Positions 1-11,417 of a stretch of 64,000 bases of DNA are shown one piece after another (positions within the stretch are counted from its first letter, which is position 1; each line of letters begins with the position of its first letter). Made by a program: the position numbers and the translations under genes. Source of the DNA: Russula earlei (lineage: Eukaryota > Basidiomycota > Agaricomycetes > Russulales > Russulaceae); NCBI GenBank assembly GCA_025769875.1, contig JAGFNK010000062.1, positions 1 through 64,000 of the forward strand, written 5' to 3'. The notes beneath the pieces were generated by a model. The model ran no database searches. It saw only the letters and a list, made by a program, of their open reading frames with translations, and was not told the DNA's origin.

Positions 1-499
1 TTGTCTGGACTTGTAAAACACGGCTTGATCAACAGAGCACTGTTTGAAACCGAGTGAGGCAAAAATGGAGGAGAGTTTCTGGTACCAACGCCTCCCAGAT
101 TGTTTGAGCCCATAAAGTGTCTTCACGAGACGTAGGACACGCGTGCCTGCCCCCGGGTCTCGGTAGCCCGGGGGGTGTTGCATGTATAGAATTTCTTGGT
201 TGTTGAGCACACCGTTAAGGTAGGCCCCTTTGATATCAACCTGGTGGAGTTCAAGACGGAGGCGATTTGCCATGGCTATGATGGCGCGCGATGACGCAAG
301 ACGGGCTACTGGTGCATAAGTATCATCGTAGTCAATACCTCCGATTTGGCTGAATCCTTGGGCGACAAGCCGCGCCTTGTAGCACGCGATGTTGCCGGCT
401 GCGTCCTTTTTTGGCCTTGAAGACCCATTTGGAACCAATGATGTTGGCTCCTGGGGGTGGTTTCTTCGAGTCGCCAAGTGCCTGCAGTCTTTAGTGTGG
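1..499 (-). pseudogene. copia reverse transcriptase, N-terminal part
   Basis: The start of the RVT_2 type reverse transcriptase: after two one-base shifts (A runs near 414 and 440) the frame reads the conserved block LELHQVDIKGAYLN and the YGLKQSGRRWYQ region. The catalytic VDD box lies just beyond position 1, outside the window. The corresponding complete domain is seen in copy B at about 59540-60200. Confidence 0.8.
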
Positions 500-2599
500 C
501 GAGTTCCTCTTTGATGGCCTGCTCCCAGAGGGGCCAATCAGGCCTCCGCTTCGCTTCGGTGAGCGAGTGAGGCTCCAACGCTTCTGCATCGGAAGTTGCA
601 GTGGCGAAGGCATGTTCGAGGCCAGCGAAGTCTTCAAGGAGCATGGGCAGGCCATCAGCAACCGACCATGCTCCCCCTGCTTCCTCAGTGTTGAGAGAGC
701 CTGGCAGGCGGATGCCGCGCGGTATGCGGGGAGCCTCGCGGCGTGCGGAAGTAACGCCTTCGCCTGCCTGGAGGTCACGGATGGCGCGTGAGGGTTTGCG
801 AAGGCAGGTGGAGCGTCGAGGGCCATCTGTAAGGCTGGTTTCAACTTCTTCTTCTGATGCTGGATATTGAATTGGTGCAGGCAGGGGTTCAGGCGATTGA
901 GGCGGAATGGGTGACTCTGGTGTGAGGTCAGGGTTGGGGTCAGGTTCCTCTTCAGGATGTTCGGAATGGGTAGGTGTTTTGGGGACTTCATGCAGGCCGG
1001 GGTCCTCAGCGTGCCGCTCGCTTCCAGCAGTTGGGACCACGATGCGCTGCTCCCCCTCGAGCGGTGCACAGGACGAGAAATAGACGTCGCACTCGACGCT
1101 TACAGTTCGAGTGGTGGGCCAATAGATTCTGTGGGCATGTGAATCAGTGTCTACCCCGAGCCATTTGCCTTTGCGTGCTCTAGGGTTCAACTTAGAACCC
1201 TTGTTGTTTGTGTGTACCCATACACTGCAGCCCCACCAGTGAAGGCCGGACAAATCCGGCGGTTCCTTATGCAGCGCTTCATATGGTGTTTTGCCGTCTA
1301 GTGCGTGGGTGGCGGTGCGATTCTTGAGCCAGACAGCATGCCGCAGCGCTTCTCCCCATAGAGATTTTGGGAGCCCACTTTCGTGAGAGAGGGCACGCAT
1401 GCGTTCTAGCAGAGTCCTGTTAAGGCGCTCTGTGATCCCGTTGTGCTGTGGCGTGTCGTGGGTGGTGAGCCGCCGCGCGGTGCCAGCCGTGGCCAGGTGC
1501 TTGTTGAAGGCGCCACTTAAGTACTCGCCTCCGCGGTCGGAGCGGAGCACTTTGATCACACTGCAATGACCTTGTGACTTTGCCCATGCCTCAAAGGCTC
1601 TATACATTTCGAAGGCTTCAGATTTCTTGGTTAACAGGAAGGCGACTGTGTAGCGAGTTGCGGAGTCAGTGAATGTAATGAAGTGTTTTTGACCCTGGCG
1701 TGTTGCAATGGATGCAGGCCCCCAGAGATCGCTGTTGATCTCTTCCCCAAAATGCTGAGCGGGAGTGCTGCGACGCACTTTCAGTATGGGGAGGCGGGTA
1801 GCGCGGGGCGAATATACATGCTTCGCAGTCGCTCAGCTTGGATGTAGTGTCGATGGTAATGCCTCGAACTGCTCCTGTTTGAACTAGTTTGAGGGCACTT
1901 CCGATTGCGATGTGACCAAGGCGTCTATGTAGCTCCATGACTGAAAGTTCAACAGAGTGAACGTATTCAGTGCTGCGCTCTACACGATATAGTCCGCGTG
2001 CGCTGCGGGGTATGTGAGCTACTCGCCCACCTGTCGGAGCGACAATGTCCAAAAATCCATTATGCAGCTCCATGCAATAGCCCTCCTGATCTAGGGCTCC
2101 GAGCGAAACAAGCGTGTAGGCAACTTTCAGTGCGTGGAGAACTCCTCGAAGTGTTAATGTGCGCCAGCCACCCACATCTGGTACCTGCACGGTTAGCGAT
2201 CCAACACCGATCGCTTGAAACTGCTGCTGATTTGCGGTGATGAGAGTTACGGGTGGCGAAAGGGGGTGATAGCCAATGAAGTCCCCTCTATAGGGGCTAA
2301 TATGCTTTGTGGCTCCGGAATCGTAGAGCTCGATGCGGGTCTCGCTGCTGTTGACAACAATGGACGTGGCCGTCTGCTGCATCCTTTCAGGTGAGTTTGA
2401 AAGCTCCCCCGCAGTTGTACTTTCAACACATGCGTCTCCCTGTAAGGAGCAAGTCAAGTCACTGGGTGAAATGTGAGCAGTGCTGTCTGCCTCCTCGGCC
2501 AGCCAAAACCCGTCTGCTTCGACCGCATCATCGGCAATGGCGTTTGCTGACCCGACTGGTCGGGTTTCTGCTTTGGTGGGTGCTGGGGTGCTGCCAGAC
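500..2599 (-). pseudogene. copia Pol: protease and integrase, frame-broken
   Basis: From 2599 down the frame encodes an aspartic protease with the active-site motif YDSGATKHI. A GAG-pre-integrase HHCC zinc region follows (LHRRLGHI ... CEAC). After a +1 shift near 1800 the integrase core reads on, with the D-D-35-E residues in SDLWGP, RSDRGGEY and PQHNGITERLNRTLLE. A proline-rich linker separates integrase from reverse transcriptase. The integrase would insert element cDNA into the genome. With the frame break no full polyprotein can be made. Confidence 0.85.
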
Positions 2600-3497
2600 T
2601 TGGGTGCGGGCTGCGCTCCTGCATTCCCCTCCTTCTTCGGGGAGCGGCACTCGCGCACCCAGTGTCCTGGTTTCCCGCAATTGTGGCACTTGCCTCGGCA
2701 ACCTTCTTCCTAGCGTCGTCGGACCCATGAGCAGCTAAGGCCTCGTCTGGCTGCTGGTCCCTTCTGCCTGAGCTTTGGCTATGTTGGCCGCGCCCACGGC
2801 GGGTCTTAATTTGATCCGCTTCTTCGCATATAGAGGTGATGAGGGAGTCCATGGAGACTTGGCTAGTAGTGTTGGTAAGTCGCGCCACTGTCATAAGTCC
2901 GGACGCAAATCGCGCTAGCTCCTCAGGGATGCTGCGAAGGACGGTGCGCTGGTATTCTGCGTCGGAAACACTGACTCCAGACGCATGGAGCTCCTCACGC
3001 TTGAAGCGGAGATCTTGTAGGAAGATACGAACGTCCACGCCCTTAGCGCAACGGCTCTCCAAGAAGGCTTGGAGCCGGTCGCTCTGCGCGTATTCACTTT
3101 TTAGCTTGTACTCCTGCGAGACTAAGTTCCAGCATGCCTCCGCGGTGTTGAGACGTCCCACGCGTACTGCGACAGCATCAGGGAGACATTGGCAGAGCAG
3201 GAACCGTGCGATGCAGTCATTGCGGTCCCAGGCCTTCACAGCCAGGTCTTCATCGGCGGTTGGACTCTGCGGGTTTGCTGGGGCAGGGCACGTGGCGGTT
3301 CCGTCAAAATACCCCATTCTGTCGGTTGCCTCCATAGCTTGTGTGAAGCGCATGGTGAACACAGCCCAGTTGGAGCCATTCAGTTCAAGATGAGGGATAA
3401 TGGCTGGGAGTTGATCAAAAGTCCCAGGTGCAGGCACGGGCGATGGAGTTGTGGGTACAGCTGAGGATGTGGAAGCCATCTGAGGGCCAGGGCCCAT
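2600..3497 (-). pseudogene. copia Gag (capsid and zinc knuckle), frame-broken
   Basis: The start codon at 3497 begins MGPGPQM, one base past the LTR-PBS junction region. The first 260 or so residues are a copia-type Gag of the UBN2-like kind, with a typical stretch around LNGSNWAVFTMRF. A CCHC zinc knuckle, CHNCGKPGHWVREC, is encoded at about 2650-2692 but in a different frame from the capsid part. The two are separated by a one-base deletion near 2702 relative to copy B. Copy B has a different lesion at nearly the same place, so the ancestral reading frame was probably continuous. Gag would form the particle that packages element RNA. Confidence 0.85.
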
Positions 3498-3501
3498 AAC
3501 C
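3490..3501 (-). other. Primer binding site (internal tRNA-iMet type)
   Basis: Directly next to the LTR end the minus strand reads GGTTATGGGCCC. This is complementary to the anticodon stem-loop of eukaryotic initiator tRNA-Met rather than to its 3' end. Drosophila copia is known to prime from an internal cleaved fragment of this tRNA. The gag start codon lies inside this site. Confidence 0.85.
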
Positions 3502-4042
3502 TGTAGAAACTATGGGGTTCAACGAGAGTGGGAGAAACGACAGTTTTTGTGAGTGAGTGCTGCATCCGAAGGGAGGCCTACACGTTCGCACTCACGAGGG
3601 TCGCTGAATAAGCAATGACTGTGCTCAGTGACTCGCGCGTGTAAGCGATCACTGAAGATATATTACCTGAATAAGCAATGACTGTGCTATCCAGGTATGA
3701 GCTCTTATGGAACGTAAGAAAAGGGTAGCTAAAGGAACGTACCTCAGTGACTCGCGCGCGTAAGCGATCACTGAGGGAAGGTAAGTATTTTGTCTACTCA
3801 TATAAGTAGGAAACAGGTGCGGATTCTGTAAGTCCGCGGACGAAGGGTATGCAAGAAACGGGACAATGATCGAGCCAATAGACATCCAGACTAGTTAATT
3901 AGTCTAGGTACTAATTGTTGTAAATAGCTAGATCCACTTAGGGTGGCCTAATGGCACGGGTATATGTATCGACTGAGGGGACAACTCACTCGTTCTCGTG
4001 CGCTCGCGATCGAGTTCACTCACGCTCAGGAATTTTACAACA
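3502..4042 (-). repeat. 5' LTR of copia copy A (541 bp)
   Basis: Bounded by TG and CA on the minus strand: it starts TGTTGTAAAATTC at 4042 and ends GTTTCTACA at 3502. It matches the two 543-bp LTRs of copy B. It contains two hairpin-forming modules based on CAGTGA...TCACTG and a duplicated 21-base motif that includes CAGTCATTGCTTATTCAG. This should be the promoter and R-U5 region of the element. The exact transcription start cannot be placed from sequence alone. Confidence 0.93.
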
Positions 4043-4897
4043 AGGTCACGCAGGATGGGTGGGCTGAGGATGTTCAAGGTTATAAAACCATACTTGCCCC
4101 GACTCATGTCGTGGGAAAACTGCACCTGGTGGTGGTGGTGGTAGCAGAACGCCCGAATTGTCACTTGGCCCCATATGTAGGCGACTATGATCACGTGTGG
4201 ACGTGTTACACGCCGCGTTTATATATCAACAGCATAGCACAGCCTGAGTATATACATATAAGTATAAGAACAAAACATTCCTTTGTTCTCGATTCTTTTC
4301 ATGTCTCATCTCCTTGTGTGTATAAAACCTCTCAATCTCTGGCTTGCTCAACCATGGGGGCCAGCCCCTCGCGTTGTGGCTGCATGTTCGTTGGTCACTG
4401 GGCCGCCGGTTTTACCTGCCCGATGCGGGAGCGGACTAATTATACGAAGGTCGGGGATAAGAGCAAATTTGGAAGGATCCCACTTAGGAGGGGTTCGGAT
4501 CGTTTCAGCTACGGAATGCAACTGCTTTATGAACTCTTCTTCCCGTTGTTTAGAGGACATGTCTTGCTCTTTTCTGCGACGTAATGTTAACTTCAGGGGA
4601 GAAACTGAACTCGAAGAGGTCGGCATACGTTGCGGGACGTGCGAGCGATGGAACGATGCCACCAGCGAGGCAAAACATGGCAGAAATAAAAGAGGTGCGC
4701 ATCTGTACTTATGCGTAGGAATGTAGATTTTTGAAATGAAAGTTGTCTGGGTAGACAGACTGCAGGTAACCGGTACCCGTTAGTCGTGAGTGATGGTGAG
4801 TTTTGGAGCACAGCTGGAGAGGATTGTAACTGCAGGGACTAGTTTTATACTGTGGTATCCCCACCACCTCGGATCAGGATAGGGATGGCTATACATG
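4043..4897. other. Flank of copia copy A, no firm gene
   Basis: About 850 bp without a recognisable gene. A short minus-strand reading frame (4662-4348, 104 codons, starting MASFHRSHVPQRM) contains a charged central stretch but resembles nothing I know and may be chance. A GTGGTGGTGGTGGT microsatellite lies near 4130. Confidence 0.4.
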
Positions 4898-5022
4898 CAT
4901 CAGGAAAAACCTCCTTTCGCTAGTACTAGCGAGTGATAGTGTGGGATTATCTCCGGCTAACCTCTCGCTAGCACTCGCTAGCACCTGCTATCATTCGCTA
5001 GCAAAGGAGGGTTTTCCTGATG
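4898..5022. repeat. Foldback (palindromic) element, about 125 bp
   Basis: The left arm begins CATCAGGAAAAACCTCC at 4898 and the right arm ends GGTTTTCCTGATG at 5022. The arms are imperfect inverted repeats of about 35-42 bp. The middle is rich in CTAGCGA/TCGCTAG words, several in each orientation. Such a structure fits a foldback MITE or a self-complementary satellite unit. No clear target duplication is visible and there is no coding capacity. Confidence 0.75.
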
Positions 5023-5039
5023 TGTGTCGTATCATGATT

Positions 5040-5595
5040 TGGTGATGGGACGTTATGTATTGATATTTCCAGGCTTGCGCATGAAAGCCAATCGAAACTG
5101 TCTCATGAAGGTTCATGCGTCAGTGACCGCTGAGAAGCAAGCAGGGAAAACCTGTTCGCTATCACGTGGAAGAGCAAAGGTGCCAGTGGAGTAATATAAT
5201 AATACTGCTCACGACTTGCCGTTTCGACTAGACGTTCACATTGCGATGCACTCTCAACAACAGGCATGGTTGATGATAGCGGTCTCAAGTGAAATTGTTT
5301 TGCATTGCATGTCGGACATTTGGGAAGGGGCATAATGATGTCATGTGATATATTATTCACCAGTTCGTTATCATGATAATTGGTGATGGGACTTTATACA
5401 TTGATACAAGCTTGCTCACTCGAAACTGTCTCATGAAGGTCAAGTAGTTCACATAGGCCGCTGAGAAGCAGGGAAAAGCCCGTTCGCTATCATGTGGAAG
5501 AGCAAAGGTGCCGGTGGAGTAATATAATAATAACTCCCGACAGACGCGATGCGCTCGCTGAGATTGATAATGATGTCATGTGATATATTATTCCA
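5040..5595 (+). repeat. Imperfect tandem duplication, about 340-bp spacing
   Basis: A block starting GGTGATGGGACGTTATG near 5040 recurs at about 5381 as GGTGATGGGACTTTATA, including the shared words CGAAACTGTCTCATGAAGG and GAGTAATATAATAATA. The block end, ATAATGATGTCATGTGATA, is seen at 5331 and again at 5569. The second unit is about 100 bp shorter. There is no gene inside. The copies are diverged, so the duplication is not recent. Confidence 0.75.
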
Positions 5596-6067
5596 CGTCG
5601 ATGGCGAGAAGGGCTTCGGCAAACCGCACCTTTGGGTGTTTCAAACGACCCCCTCAAAGAAGCATGGGGTTTCGCGCCGAAGGGCTACCCCATCATTCTC
5701 AAGATTATCAATGCCCTTCGCTCACAGTTCAAGGACACCAAAGCAGACTGTCGAGCACCGCGTCTCACAGACATGCAGCCAAGTTCTTGCTCACCAGACT
5801 CATCACCGCGGTGGAAGAAGCGAAAAATGGAGGGCTGTGTCGTCCTCAACAAAATTGACGATGTACTCCAACTTGGGGTATAAAATCGAGGTTCGCTACG
5901 TTGTCCGTCCTCAAGACCTCCCGGGCTCGGACGAGAAGTACGAATGGGTGTTACCAAAGGGTTGGAATAAAAATTATGGCGGAGACGGGGATCTGTTGGA
6001 GATTCCCCTCGATGTGTGTCTCTCTCGTTCTTCTGGTTTCGACCTTGCTTACATTTGCTATGCCTAG
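5585..6067 (+). pseudogene. Crinkler/RHS-like gene, 3' fragment
   Basis: Pieces in different frames encode the C-terminal end of the gene family that also lies at 12777-14690: HLWVFQTTPSKKHG, then KGYPIILKIINALRSQFKD, then RYVVRPQDLPGSDEKYEW and LPKGWNKNYGGDG. The frames switch at least twice. No N-terminal half or P-loop is present, so this is a truncated relic. It forms the outer end of the left inverted-repeat arm. Confidence 0.6.
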
Positions 6068-7060
6068 TCACACAATGAGCACTTCATTCATGCTCTTGCA
6101 GAGCTCTGCATGTGAAATCTGACCGAACCGGCAGCATGACGTTCAATATACCCTGTTTCACAGGTGTATAACTCGAGATGCGTCTTCGCGAGGTTGGGGA
6201 GTCGCCATGTCCGTACATGTAAAGACACTTCATACTATGCTTTGTGTCAGCACGCCTGCAGCGATGAGGCGGGGGCTAGTAGATGTCTAGTGTAGACCGT
6301 TTTGAAATTCTGACTTCCATTCCGCGTGCATATGACTCGGTACAGCGATTATGTGTATCAACAGTGCTGGCTTATCGCACTCCAGCAGAGCCCCTGAAGT
6401 ACAACCGTAAGACCTACACTAGATAGCGCAGACCGGCTAAAGAGCCAGCGTCGCACTGCTTCTGATGCCTAGTTCGTTGGCGATCGCCAGATCGGACTTC
6501 TCCTTGAGCTTTGACAGAGTGTCTTCACGTGCAGCTGCTCTAAATTGTTGAGGCCATGTCTTCTGACAACAGTTCTCGCGCTTCTTCACAGACGCGCTCT
6601 GTCAGTGGGAGGTGTTTGGGGGCCAGGTGTGCGCGCTAGAAATGGAGCGGAGATTCGGTTGCGGTCGGGCAGGATTGTCGGGCGTGTGTGCTACACACGC
6701 GAGGAGCTCTCACTGGAAACGTGCGTGTGGGTGCGGAACTAATATTAGGTAGGGCTCCCGAAGACCCCGAAGGTGGCGTACCCCATAGCCGCAGTGTACC
6801 TGGGCACACGCGCAGCACAATAAGCTTGCCGCGTGTCCAGAGTCGGTGTGTGTATTGATGCTCTGGAGCGGGCGACCGCGAGGTAGATGACAGTCGTCGG
6901 GTTTGTTCACTTTGGGGGAAGTGACGTCCAGGTGCTGCGCAACTCTATGCTGTATGAGCGTGCGCGGGATGCAAAAAGTCGCTGCGCTAAACGCAGAATT
7001 CCGCGCGCTTCCGTGGGACATTGTCGTTGTCGTTGTCGTTGTCGTCGTCGTAAAAGTGGA
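5635..7060 (+). repeat. Left arm of 1.4-kb inverted repeat
   Basis: This segment matches the reverse complement of 11805-13251 over nearly its whole length, with scattered substitutions and small indels. Shared landmarks are the CRN/RHS-like 3' end, the block around TACATGTAAAGACACTTCA, the CTCCATTTCTAG/CTAGAAATGGAG word and the inner GTTGTCGTTGTC run. Outside 5635 and inside 7060 the similarity stops. Many short reading frames here are chance. Confidence 0.85.
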
Positions 7061-7225
7061 AGACAGCTACGCTGTGTCAACGCTTGGCTACTGGCAATGC
7101 TGACGCCTCGCTATGTTTCCCATTCCAGCGGCCTCGGCTATCGCGTCTAATTCGGGGATCGGGCGTCAGATGATCTCTTGTTTGCATTTCGTTGCTGAGA
7201 CTAGATGCTCAGCCATCATCACGCA

Positions 7226-7745
7226 TGGACGATTCTTGGGATGAATACAACCTCTCGGAGTTCTCTGCTGCAGACATTGTGCATATCGATACCACGACGC
7301 GCGAACTCAACCACCACCGACACGGGACGAGAACGGTGGTGGACGTCTCCAGCAGCGGCGCGGCTGAGAGACGCGTCGGAACAAGCGGCCCTGGTGGCCC
7401 ACTGATTGCTGTTGTGCTGGAGCCTGCTGCTGACGAGTCTGTTCTTGTCAAGGTCGCCGAGGATGGAGGGGTGGGGGGGGACAGTACCGTCGTCGTCGCC
7501 GAGGCGCAGAATATGGTGGATGTCAGGGGAGCGATCAGACTCAAGCAACCTCCACCACCCATTAATTTTGGACGCGCGTGGTCCGTTCGAGAAGCACAGA
7601 CTGCGTGGAACCCTGAACGTCTCTGACCTGGTTGGATTCGCGTGGTACGTCTTGGTATGTTTATGTTTCGCTCGTGATGGCTTTGTAGGAATGAATAATG
7701 AATCGTGCTCCGCACTAAAGGTGCAAGGTTCGATTTGACTTCAGA
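7226..7745 (+). pseudogene. EXO5-like exonuclease V, 5' remnant
   Basis: The start MDDSWDEYNLSEFSAADI has the acidic D/E-rich plus LSEF pattern seen at the start of fungal Exonuclease V (Dem1/EXO5) proteins. A GGPLIAVVLEP stretch follows. In another frame the conserved entry to the nuclease domain is recognisable: GPFEKHRLRGTLNVSDLV. After this the homology fades within about 80 bp, and the PD-(D/E)XK active-site region is absent. I read it as a truncated, frameshifted copy. EXO5 acts in mitochondrial or nuclear DNA maintenance; this copy cannot. The assignment rests on remembered family motifs. Confidence 0.5.
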
Positions 7746-9606
7746 CTTCATCCTAAACGGGGAGGACTAGCGCTACAATCGACGCAAGTCACGGAGATTT
7801 GGAGATCGATAGGATATGGTTTGTCGGAACAAATCTCTGTAGAAGGAAATCCCAGTCAGTGGAGGGTCCATCTCCCGATCACAAGATCAGGACGCAGGTA
7901 CGGCCTCTCTTGCTAAGGAATGTGGGGCTGAGACGACGGGCGTAGGCTAAGGTGGCCGGAGCAGGCGCCACTGAGACTGGGGCGATGAGAGGCAGAGCTG
8001 AGACAGGACCAGGAGCCGCAGATGTCCGGACGGTGATGGATGGGGATTAAGCGACGACGAAGGGGACATGGACTGCTGGTGCGACGACGACTGGCGGCGC
8101 TGAGGTGGCGACAACGGTGAGGCGGTAGAGGCAGCTGAGCCTGTGACGGCAGTGGGGCAAGAGGCTAAGACGATCGCAGGTGAGACTGGAGCAGGGCCCT
8201 AGGGAGGCGGACGGAGTAGAGGTGACAATGGCAGGGCTGACGAGTCGACGGCGATGGTGGGCGACGTAGGGACCCATCTGATGAAACTAGGCGACGTGAC
8301 ATCCCCGGCATGTCCGCCTTCTCCACTTTCCCTGCGAAACGTATCTTGAGCTCTTCGATCTCTTGTCAGTACCGTTCAGGAAGCATGTCGGTGTTGACGA
8401 CTTCCTTCTTTGCATTCAGCTGTATGTTCTTGATGTGTTACACGAATAGAAGCGTGCTCATCAACTGCACTGGCATCTGGGCCTGAGTGGGCAGATTACT
8501 GAGGCGCACGTCACCGGCAAGCGAAGGTGGCGGTATGCGTGTGAGCAGAGTGGGACGTGGTCGCTTCATCCTGGAGCAATACAATATCAAGCTTATACAC
8601 CGGCATCACCAATCACCTTGTGTTGATGACCTTCCCTTCCTGCATCTGGCTGTCCGAATTTGCCTTCTTTGACCCACAAAGATCAATCGAGTACGTACGG
8701 CGTGGCGGAGGTGCGATGGGAGGTGCTGTGGGCAGCGAGCCCCCGCAACTGACGGCGATGTAGCGAGCCGGGTCAGGGCGGGCTGAGTTCGTGGGGCTAG
8801 GATGGAGGGCAGAGGGGACAGCGCGCGGTCGTTTAGCTTCTTGGTTTTCGCAGACAGATGTGAGAAGCAGAAGGAGGATGATATTCTTTGTCCAGAGAGA
8901 ATTTTATATACAGAGAGGCAGGAGGCATGATGAAAGGCAGTCTAGACTAAGTGAGGTGAAAGAAAGAGGGCGTAGGGGAATCGCTCGAGGTACGACGCGT
9001 GGTGCAACTGCTGCGCACGTGATTCTGTGCTCAGCCACTGGCATGCATCCCTTACAGCGATGAGGACGGAAAACAGCAGACAGAAACGCCACAACGGCCC
9101 ATGCACGACCTAGGGTGAGGACAGGGGCGATGGGTTGAAATTGACGATGGGGGAAAGAGTACGATGAGAGGAAATGCATGCAGAGATGACGAAGTGCGTT
9201 TGGCCACACTGTTGGCTGGGCTGTGGTGCCAAGTTCGGCTCCTCCAGGCAGCTTCGCAAGACATAGTTGGGATCCCTGTTGAGGGTGGGTTCATTAGCCA
9301 CTGAGAGTTGATTCGCACCTTCGAAATTCTTTTTCATCAAAGGCCATTGGTAGGCGACTTGTTCTCAAAAAAGGTCCCCCACACCGTCCGCTGGCGTCGC
9401 TCCCCTTCATCGTGCTCGACCACTGCGTACTTTTACTCGTTATCCATTTTCACTAATGGATGACGTTCAGCTGAAGTCGAGGGCTAGATCCACGCACACT
9501 CGAGTTGGTACAATACTGTTGGCTACAACATTGAAAAACAGCGTAACAAAAAAAGAACGAACAGTCGACAGAGATAAGGATGCAATGGAAAGATATCAAC
9601 AACTTA
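7746..9606. other. Gene-free spacer inside the inverted repeat
   Basis: About 1.9 kb in which I see no supported gene. Reading frames are short, overlapping and of biased composition on both strands. No repeat family or RNA gene was recognised. The segment lies between the EXO5-like relic and the 3' end of the Lnt-like gene. Confidence 0.5.
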
Positions 9607-11417
9607 TTAGAGCAGTAAGGGTTGTCGTTCTCCCTGAGCAAGGGCTGCACGGCGTGTGACGAATGCCGTCGCTCTACCAAATAAAACTCTCAAAGGTGAG
9701 AGTGAAAGGGACGCAGCTCGACGGCCACAAAGAGTCGCATACTGAACAAGGACACTAATGGCTGGCCCAACACTCACCAGCAACCACACGATGCCAACTT
9801 GGAGGGCGTCACCTCCCCACATGTATAACTTACGACGCTGGTCAAATGGCCAGTCCACGCCGATGGTGCGTGTCCAAGATCCAGATCCAAATTGGATGGG
9901 CTCTCGCATGCCATGACCGGCTACGCCACTTGCGCCTTGGGCACCACCGTCACAGAACAGTACCATACCTCCCGCTTCCTCAGCACGCGCCCTGGCTTGC
10001 TCCCACATGGCCATACTGACGTCGCGGTGCCAAGTCTGCGCAGGTGCAAGGATGACTGCAGGGCGTGAGTCCAGCGAAGCAAAAGCCGTCGGACTGGAGA
10101 AATCCAGACAAATAGCGGCGGTGAGGGGGAGGGTCCGATCGTATGGCGGGACTGGGGTCCACTGCTTATTCTTTTTCGTCCCGTGAAGTTGAAGCTCGTA
10201 CATCTCTGGGTCTTTCTTCGATTCAGTGAGGGAGAATGATTCTGCGACTGCGAAGCGCAGGGTGAGTGCGATGGCGAAAATTCTATACTTGAAAACGTAC
10301 TTGGGACGAGATTACGTTTGTAGAACTCCGCAACAATCCCATCCGGACCAACTAATGCTAGACCGTTGCGCCACTTGCCCTCGCGTGAGTGGCTCCATTG
10401 ATCAGCATTGGGTGGGACTGGCTCGATGAAGGTGACGCCGACAAGTGGACCTTTGATCTCACTTCGTACTCTGTTCATAGCTTCTTCCCGTTGAGAAAAG
10501 GTTTCAAACCTCAATGCCGCCTCCGGCCAGAGGAGGAGACGAGCGCCATTGTGCTGCTTGGACTCCTCGATGAACCTGTCCAAGGGAGTGCTCGTATCGC
10601 CCGATGAAGGCGGATGGGGGAGAACGCAACCGATAAGGAGAGGAGTGGAAGAAGCAGACCAAGGTAAATTAGGGGTAACCGGTGAGAAAGATGGACCAGT
10701 AAGAAGAAGGAGAGCCGCCCCAAGCCAAAGCGTATGACGGGGTCCTGGAATTGTACTAGGCTGCTCCCCGTTGCGGGCAAGGCTTGGGATAAGAGGTTCA
10801 TATGGTTCGAACTCTTCCACGGGCCCGATGAACCACACACCGACAACTTCAGCGATCACTATTGCCCATGCGCCAACGAGCCAATTTATTCCCCATGTGC
10901 CGAATACTGGCCTCATCCACTCATAGCTTGCAATACCGATAACCGGGCTCCATGTGACAAGGTGGCCGACAGGGCTTGCATGAGAGATGATTTGCCAGGT
11001 GGTGGCCCAGAGGGCTGGGAAAAGTGCGAGTTTGGGCCAAGGTGCATTGAGGCGGAGACTGAGACGGTCTGACACTATGATGACAATAAGTGCCACGGTG
11101 GACGAAGCAGAAGAGATTATCCAAAGGGAGGCAATGGAAGAGATGGCCGATGAAAGCGCATGGATTGACGGCATGAGATGCGCAAGGGTCGACGCGAGCG
11201 AAACGCCAAAGATGGCTAGAAAAATGGTCCTGGGAGCATGAGGGCGACGTACAACGATGCGGGTGTAAACCAATAAAGTCGAGACAAGAATTGTCAAAGG
11301 GATGAAGGAAGGAGTAGGGGAGAGCGCGGGGAAAGCCAACACTGTTGCGATGACGGGAAATAGGACGTTTGGATGGCTAATGAAGATGGCCTGCCTCATG
11401 TCTGACGTTTGAGCCAT
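9607..11417 (-). CDS. lnt: Apolipoprotein N-acyltransferase (Lnt)-like membrane protein
   Basis: Two exons, 11417-10301 and 10247-9607, joined by a 53-bp GT-AG intron; 585 residues. The N-terminal 200 or so residues are hydrophobic with several membrane helices. A carbon-nitrogen hydrolase domain follows, with all three catalytic positions of the Lnt/nitrilase triad: Glu in LLWPEAALRF, Lys in FYKRNLVP and Cys in AAICLDFSS. A final membrane segment lies near the C terminus (VGIVWLLVSVGPAISVLV). Bacterial Lnt N-acylates lipoproteins; the fungal homologues' substrate is not something I can state. The reading frame is intact. It sits between the arms of an inverted repeat, among relics. Confidence 0.85.

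Larger units (their letters stand above)
1..4042 (-). mobile_element. Ty1/copia LTR retrotransposon, 5' part (copy A)
   Basis: A minus-strand copia element whose 5' LTR is at 3502-4042 and whose interior runs off the window at position 1. The order gag, aspartic protease, integrase, reverse transcriptase is the Ty1/copia order. It is colinear with positions 56513 to about 60019 of the second copy, at high identity. The interior carries several single-base frame breaks relative to copy B, near 2702, 1800, 440 and 414, so it is not autonomous as read. It keeps more CpG sites than copy B. The far LTR and any target duplication lie outside the window; the 5 bases next to the LTR at 4043-4047 are AGGTC. 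Confidence 0.93.

Noticed and set aside
7021..7052. GTTGTC/GTCGTC array as a possible CRISPR or minisatellite
   Set aside because: A simple microsatellite with no spacers; a counterpart exists in the other repeat arm.
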